From: Microcystis sp. T1-4
Lineage (GTDB): Bacteria > Cyanobacteriota > Cyanobacteriia > Cyanobacteriales > Microcystaceae
DNA length: 25,531 nt
Reading direction: 5' to 3'
NCBI RefSeq assembly: GCF_000297435.1
Contig: NZ_CAIP01000405.1
Location: forward strand, 1 to 25,531
Shown here piece by piece: positions 21,621-25,531 of this stretch (positions are counted from its first letter, which is position 1; every line of letters starts with the position of its first letter). Position numbers and translations under genes: made by a program. The notes beneath the pieces are model-generated. The model was given only the letters and a program-made list of their open reading frames with translations, was not told the DNA's origin and searched no databases.

Positions 21621-22094
21621 TTAGAGACTAGAGAGAAATTCCTCGTCGATATCGTAACCAAACTGTTGAGCGAAAAATTTTAAGCGAGATAAAGCAGGAA
21701 TTTGCTGACTTTTCAGCCAATCAGACAAAATAAAGAGTTTTTGCATCACAAAAATCTCCAAAGCTTCGGGATTATATTGAATTCCTTCCCCACGATGGAA
21801 TTGATGGGGAACCAACATAGCAGCATAACGGGCGATTTCTCCCTGTTTTGGGTCAAGAATAAAGATTAACCAGGGATAAACTGCATCCAAACGCAAAAAC
21901 CACAGCCTGACTTCCGGTATCTCCGATAATTCCCGCATATCACCCTCCGCGCGAGGATAATCTATCTCTAATTGTAGAGCTTGTTCCAGTTCGGCGATCG
22001 CTGATCGGGACTGATAATCTTGAATAATAGTCTCTAAAGATGAGAGATCGAGATTTTGGATTTGATTGGGTTTAAGAGCGATTTTGACAGTCAT
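21621..22094 (-). CDS. crr6: CRR6 family NdhI maturation factor (DUF1817)
   Basis: A 157-residue protein of the CRR6/DUF1817 family, conserved in cyanobacteria and chloroplasts. In plants CRR6 is needed to mature NdhI and assemble the hydrophilic arm of the NDH-1 complex used in cyclic electron flow and respiration. Hallmarks are LEIDYPRAEGDMRELSEIPE, VRLWFLRLDAVYPWL, ARYAAMLVPHQFHR and EGIQYNPEALEIFVMQKLFI. It is soluble, without a signal peptide. A HIP1 octamer (21994-22001) lies within. Family assignment is from memory of the motifs and I am fairly sure of it. Confidence 0.88.
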   Translation of the reverse strand: MTVKIALKPNQIQNLDLSSLETIIQDYQSRSAIAELEQALQLEIDYPRAEGDMRELSEIPEVRLWFLRLDAVYPWLIFILDPKQGEIARYAAMLVPHQFHRGEGIQYNPEALEIFVMQKLFILSDWLKSQQIPALSRLKFFAQQFGYDIDEEFLSSL

Positions 22095-22288
22095 AGGGGC
22101 AAATAAAAGGTTACATCGGGCAAAATTACTGTTTTTTATCCCTAGATCGACAATGATCTATCTCAGAAAATACTCTCAATCGGGACAAAAAAACTAAGTT
22201 TGACTATTCTCTCACTCCGGAGCGAGAGAGGAAAACCAGACTAAAATCCCCAGGGTTGGATTTCTCCTACCAGGGTAAGCGCATCTCA

Positions 22289-22395
22289 TACTAAATCCGT
22301 TGAGTATAGGCTACTTATAGAGGGGAGGCAAAAAGCAACAGGCACTCATGCAAAAGGGGAAATAAATAATCAGTTTTTAATAACCAGATTTAGTA
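22289..22395 (+). mobile_element. MITE-2, copy a (107 bp, TA-flanked)
   Basis: Ends TACTAAATCCGTTGA and ACCAGATTTAGTA form terminal inverted repeats bounded by TA. It matches the reverse complement of 23208-23297 along its length, with about 17 extra bases in the middle. The interior is a purine-rich GGCAAAAAGCAACAGGCA stretch. It encodes nothing. The 22095-22288 stretch before it shows no gene; a small CTCTC/GAGAG dyad around CTCCGGAG lies at 22208-22229. Confidence 0.85.
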
Positions 22396-22471
22396 TCAAA
22401 GCCTATTGACAGCTAGATTGTAGCTCCTGAGTGGAAGCAGGTAAGGCGGCCCAGGGTAAGCATATAATCAT

Positions 22472-22582
22472 TAGACTTCTTGCAGAAGTCAGGCAACAGG
22501 CAAAAGGCAAAAGGCAACAGAAAGAAGAATAGATGCTTTCAGCATCAGGATTGATTACTTTTTGACTTTTGCAAGAGGTTTA
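22472..22582 (+). mobile_element. MITE-3, single copy (111 bp, TA-flanked)
   Basis: Terminal inverted repeats TAGACTTCTTGCAGAAGTCA and TGACTTTTGCAAGAGGTTTA, bounded by TA. The interior shares the AGGCAAAAGGCAAAAG module with MITE-2. The first terminus is itself a small palindrome (GACTTCTTGCAGAAGTC). Only one copy is in the window. Confidence 0.75.
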
Positions 22583-22843
22583 TTATCCATCCCTTAGGCT
22601 GAAGGTCGGGGTAAAGTACCCAGCCGGCGGTCTTAAAGAAGTCCTCTACTTGCTCAAACAGGGTGGGATGATTAGTGGAATGCCTGAACCCGATCGAGTG
22701 ATTGTGATCAAGCTAGATGAGTTTTTTTACTGGTGATAAAGGTGAGTGTAAGCGTGCAGATTTTATAATTATCGCTAATACCACTAATGAAAAAGTTATC
22801 CTTTGTTTAGAAATGAAGAAAAGCAGAGATTCTAATTCATCGA

Positions 22844-22965
22844 TAAGTAGGTGGGTGGAATTAAATATAAAATAAACGTAGGTTGGGTTGAAGCATGAAA
22901 CCCAACGCCCGCATGGGTTACGCTACCGCTAACCCATCCTACAAATAATTGTGCCTACCTACTTA
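22844..22965 (-). mobile_element. MITE-1, copy c (122 bp), inserted in a coding sequence
   Basis: Reverse complement of, and identical to, copy b at 14808. Here the host frame proves the insertion: excising 120 bp and one TA restores an uninterrupted reading frame, so the element duplicated a TA target, as IS630/Tc1-mariner elements do. The inserted copy brings an in-frame TAA. Confidence 0.95.
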
Positions 22966-23207
22966 ATTAAACAATTAACAGGAGCCAAATGCTTTGTCTC
23001 CTATTGTCGTGAAATCGGACGCTTATTTTGGAATCAACCCGATTTTCTTCAGGACTATCAATATCGCTTTGTTAGCATTAAAAATATCAGTATTTCTAAA
23101 ACAACCACGAGCAGCAGTAAACCTTCTCAAAAAAGTGAGATTCACGATCAACCAGAAAAAATGTTAAAAATTCCTGCTCAAGCGAAGCACTTTCAAGAAT
23201 TAATTTA

Positions 23208-23297
23208 TACTAAATCCAGTTATCAAAGACTGATTATCTATTTCTCTTTTGCCTTTTGCCTGTCCTGATATGTAGCCTATAGTCAACGGATTTAGTA
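23208..23297 (-). mobile_element. MITE-2, copy b (90 bp, TA-flanked)
   Basis: Inverted relative to copy a. Ends TACTAAATCC and GGATTTAGTA are bounded by TA. It sits six codons before the reconstructed stop of the broken nuclease-like gene, replacing its natural C-terminus. Copies a and b bracket the whole dead-gene segment in opposite orientations. Confidence 0.88.
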
Positions 23298-23375
23298 TTA
23301 GTCCTATAGCTTGACATTATGACCGATTTAATCTCGATCGAATAACGATCTTTTGCCGAGAGTGCCGAAAGAGCC

Positions 23376-23810
23376 TTATCGATGCTCATTTTTAAAAACT
23401 TCAAACACCTGCCGGCTGAAATATTTTAACTTATCAGCCACCTTAGCAGAAGGTTGATAATTGCCGACTAATTGCCAATTTTCCACCGTAGATAGTCGCC
23501 AAGCGGTTCCTTGATGGTTAAAAGCCTGCATTTCTAAGCCAATCAAACGCTGATGCTGATCCTCGCTATCGAGATGAAAACGAATTTGTACCAGAATACT
23601 GCGCCCTTGAATTCTGGGACTCCAACCGGGAAAATGGAAAGCGATATCGATCGAGTCGGGATCCGTTAACTCCCTTGTGTGGGGATCGTTGCGCCAAGGT
23701 TTCAGATCTGCCTTTGCATCGGGGAATTGTTGTTTAAACAGGTTGACGAGTGTGGCGATCTTCGCCGTTAATTCTAATCCTTTTGCCTGTTCCGACGCAT
23801 TCATGCTCAC
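23376..23810 (-). CDS. Hypothetical protein, probably cyanobacterial
   Basis: 144 residues, soluble, no signal peptide or membrane helix. It reads MSMNASEQAKGLELTAKIAT at the start, then a NLFKQQFPDAKADLKPW segment, a strand-rich core (IDIAFHFPGW, ILVQIRFHL, RLIGLEMQAFNHQ, WRLSTVENWQLVG) and a helical C-terminus (DKLKYFSRQVFEVF). Codon use and length look like a real gene. I do not recognise the family. Met3 is an alternative start. It diverges from the gene at 24003. Confidence 0.75.
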   Translation of the reverse strand: MSMNASEQAKGLELTAKIATLVNLFKQQFPDAKADLKPWRNDPHTRELTDPDSIDIAFHFPGWSPRIQGRSILVQIRFHLDSEDQHQRLIGLEMQAFNHQGTAWRLSTVENWQLVGNYQPSAKVADKLKYFSRQVFEVFKNEHR

Positions 23811-24002
23811 CTCTGATAATTGCTTATAAAGTAACTATTTATACAGTTTAGCCCTGCTTTTTGCGACTATTGGAACAATTATAACGATATTTTCTCGATC
23901 GAGTCCAAAATGCCGCGCCTGTCAATCCAGATAGCCGCTGCCAAAAAGACACAATCAAAACTAAACTAGAAAAGAGGACAATCGACAGGAACAGTATTTT
24001 CT

Positions 24003-25307
24003 ATGAATCCCCAAGAGTCTCTATTGCAATCGATCGAAAAATTAGGCTATCGGGTTACGGTGGGTGATGTGGCGGCAAAATCGGGTTTAGAGATTAACGC
24101 TGCACAACAGGGATTATTAGTTTTAGCTGCGGAAGCGGGGGGACATTTACAGGTAGCAGACACGGGGGAGATTATCTATCTTTTTCCCGAAAATTTTCGC
24201 TCGATTCTTCTGAATAAATATTGGCAATTGCAGTTAAAAGCTTTCGCCAGTAAAATCTGGCAAGTGGTTTTTTATATTATTCGTATTTCCTTCGGCATTG
24301 TTTTAATTATTTCGATTTTAATCCTCTTGTTTGCTATTCTGGCGATCCTGATAGCCTCAATGTTTAAAGATAGTGACTCGGATAATAATTCGGGAAATAA
24401 CAACATTAATATTAACTTCTTTCCCACGGACTTTTTCTGGATTTTTTATCCCGATTTTGGTAATAACTACTACGAAAAAAGAGATCGGGAAGTTAAGGCA
24501 GAAAAACCCCCTAGTAAGATGAATTTTCTCGAGTCAGTTTTTTCTTTTCTTTTTGGCGATGGCGATCCTAATTTTAATTTAGAGGAGAGACGCTGGCAAA
24601 CTATCGGTAAAGTAATTCAAAATAATCGTGGCTCGATTATCGCTCCACAAATTGCCCCCTATCTCGATAGTATTACCCCCAGTCAGGAGGAGACAGAAGA
24701 TTATATACTCCCAGTTTTAACTCGTTTTAATGGGTTGCCGCAAGTGTCCGATCGAGGCGATATTATCTATTATTTTCCCGATCTACAGGTGACAACCAAA
24801 CAGAGAAAATTACAAACAGTTTCGCCCTATCTAAGGGAAAAACGCTGGAAGTTTAGCGAAGCGGATAGTGGTCAAATTATCCTAGCTTTAGGTTTAGGAG
24901 CGGTTAACTTTATCCTCGCTTTAGTTTTAGGATATTTGCTCAACAGTGATAGTGTCGATTTGAGCGGTTCTCTGGGGTCGATAGTCACAGGAATCTACGG
25001 GTTTCTCCTCAGTTATGCCGCTGCTTTTTTGGGGATTCCCCTCGGTCGTTATTTCTTTTTACAGTGGAGAAATGAGCGGGTTAATCAACGCAATCAACAG
25101 CGAGAAAAAAGAGCAGATCTATTAGCACAAAATAATCCTGAATTAGAGCAAAAACTGGCCTACTCTCGTCAATTCGCTGACCAAAAAGTGATTACAGATG
25201 CTGATATTAGTTATTCTACCGATCAAGACTATCTCGAACAAGAGATCGAGCGCTCGGATAAAATCGATCGAGAATGGCAAAAACGCTTAGAATCGCCCGA
25301 TTCCTGA
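24003..25307 (+). CDS. Multi-TM protein with two winged-helix-like repeats, unknown function
   Basis: 434 residues. An N-terminal ~65-residue winged-helix-like segment (VTVGDVAAKSGLEINAAQQG, then TGEIIYLFPENF) is followed by one or two membrane helices at about 88-121. Next come a flexible linker with Asn/Asp runs, and a second winged-helix-like copy near 200-262 (RGSIIAPQIAPYL, then RGDIIYYFPDLQ). A C-terminal pair of membrane helices lies at about 292-313 and 326-354, followed by a charged coiled tail. The parallel between GEIIYLFPE and GDIIYYFPD suggests an internal duplication around a membrane insertion. Family unnamed to me; I recall similar cyanobacterial proteins. The start ATG 24003 is the first in the frame. 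Confidence 0.8.
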   Translation: MNPQESLLQSIEKLGYRVTVGDVAAKSGLEINAAQQGLLVLAAEAGGHLQVADTGEIIYLFPENFRSILLNKYWQLQLKAFASKIWQVVFYIIRISFGIVLIISILILLFAILAILIASMFKDSDSDNNSGNNNININFFPTDFFWIFYPDFGNNYYEKRDREVKAEKPPSKMNFLESVFSFLFGDGDPNFNLEERRWQTIGKVIQNNRGSIIAPQIAPYLDSITPSQEETEDYILPVLTRFNGLPQVSDRGDIIYYFPDLQVTTKQRKLQTVSPYLREKRWKFSEADSGQIILALGLGAVNFILALVLGYLLNSDSVDLSGSLGSIVTGIYGFLLSYAAAFLGIPLGRYFFLQWRNERVNQRNQQREKRADLLAQNNPELEQKLAYSRQFADQKVITDADISYSTDQDYLEQEIERSDKIDREWQKRLESPDS

Positions 25308-25531
25308 CTCCTGCTTGAAAGAGGGTGTGGGGTGTAGGGTGTGGGGTGTGGGGTGTGGGAATTATGAATTATGAATTATGAAGTGGGGAAATGGGGAAGT
25401 AGGGAAGTGGGGAAGTAGGGAAGTAGGGAAGTGGGGAAGTAGGGAAGTGGGGAAGCTGTCTCATCACCCTATCACCCCAAAACCCTACCACCCTATCACC
25501 CTATTTCCTGACGACCGACTCCTGCTTTGGC
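25308..25531. repeat. Composite tandem-repeat array at the right edge
   Basis: Starts right after the preceding stop. Blocks are G-rich GTGTGGG-type heptads (25321-25360), AATTATG heptads (25361-25380), GGGAAGT(A/G) heptads (25381-25455), then a pyrimidine-rich block of CACCCTAT-type units (25462-25505), closing with CCGACTCCTGCTT. The G-rich and C-rich blocks are partly complementary. Same plan as the array at 1555-1754, including the closing motif. No coding potential. Confidence 0.9.

Larger units (their letters stand above)
22668..23314 (+). pseudogene. Broken PD-(D/E)XK-like gene with two MITE insertions and a frameshift
   Basis: A once-continuous protein can be rebuilt. It starts near ATG 22668 or 22680 (MPEPDRVIVIKLDEFF). 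It shifts frame in a run of seven T (22722-22728; six T would continue into TGDKGECKRADFIII). It is split by MITE-1c, removal of which (120 bp plus one TA) rejoins NSSI to IKQLTGAKCF in frame. It is split again by MITE-2b, removal of which gives QELIYISPIA and a stop at 23312-23314. The motif DFIII, then ILCLEMKKS resembles the D...ExK core of PD-(D/E)XK nucleases; the segment REIGRLFWNQPDFLQDYQY follows. The family is unnamed to me. The 5' limit is uncertain. Confidence 0.75.

Overview
The window looks like a chromosomal segment of a unicellular, bloom-forming cyanobacterium, most probably Microcystis or a close relative. This is inferred from gene content and style: chlL/chlN dark-operative protochlorophyllide reductase genes, a plant/cyanobacterial-type ispH, a CRR6-type NDH-1 assembly factor, a light-repressed lrtA gene, HIP1 octamers (GCGATCGC at 2742, 3231 and 21994), heptanucleotide tandem arrays, many short TA-flanked MITEs and dense toxin-antitoxin modules. 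No database search was possible, so the genus is a judgement.

Layout. 1-3626 is housekeeping: the tail of an unidentified gene, lrtA (ribosome hibernation) with a long leader, convergent hsp20, a heptad repeat array, a YciO/Sua5-type gene, and divergently overlapping larC (nickel-pincer cofactor). 3673-14759 is an accessory, defence-like island: a DUF29 gene with a MITE abutting its start codon, hicBA-1, a truncated tumE-like ORF, higBA, hicBA-2, a 1378-residue TPR-CHAT protease-like protein, a convergent small two-helix membrane protein, a uridine-phosphorylase-like gene, and an rloA-rloB (AbiL-like) pair with a second MITE upstream. 15049-18356 is the minus-strand chlL-DUF5331-chlN cluster, interrupted by a tandem palindromic repeat. 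18815-19850 is a two-gene membrane-protein operon. 20318-22094 holds ispH and crr6. 22289-23314 is a MITE-riddled dead gene of PD-(D/E)XK type. 23376-25307 holds two conserved-looking hypothetical genes, and the window ends in a second heptad array.

The most unusual structure lies in 4320-11091. The first ~95 codons of the TPR-CHAT gene (its leader domain) occur four times: three decayed copies (4320, 4996, 6228) and the intact gene (6955). Each decayed copy is followed at once by a toxin-antitoxin module where the TPR-CHAT body should be (hicBA, then tumE-relic plus higBA, then hicBA), giving the order leader-TA-leader-TA-leader-TA-leader-TPR-CHAT. One decayed leader copy is still open in frame with the HicB antitoxin. 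A 53-nt 5' untranslated segment is also duplicated upstream of the third relic and of the intact gene. The intact protein carries 13 consecutive repeats of exactly 46 residues (138 bp) and a His/Cys CHAT dyad, and it sits tail-to-tail with a small protein with a membrane hairpin. Together with RloAB these read as a conflict or abortive-infection neighbourhood; any joint function is inference.
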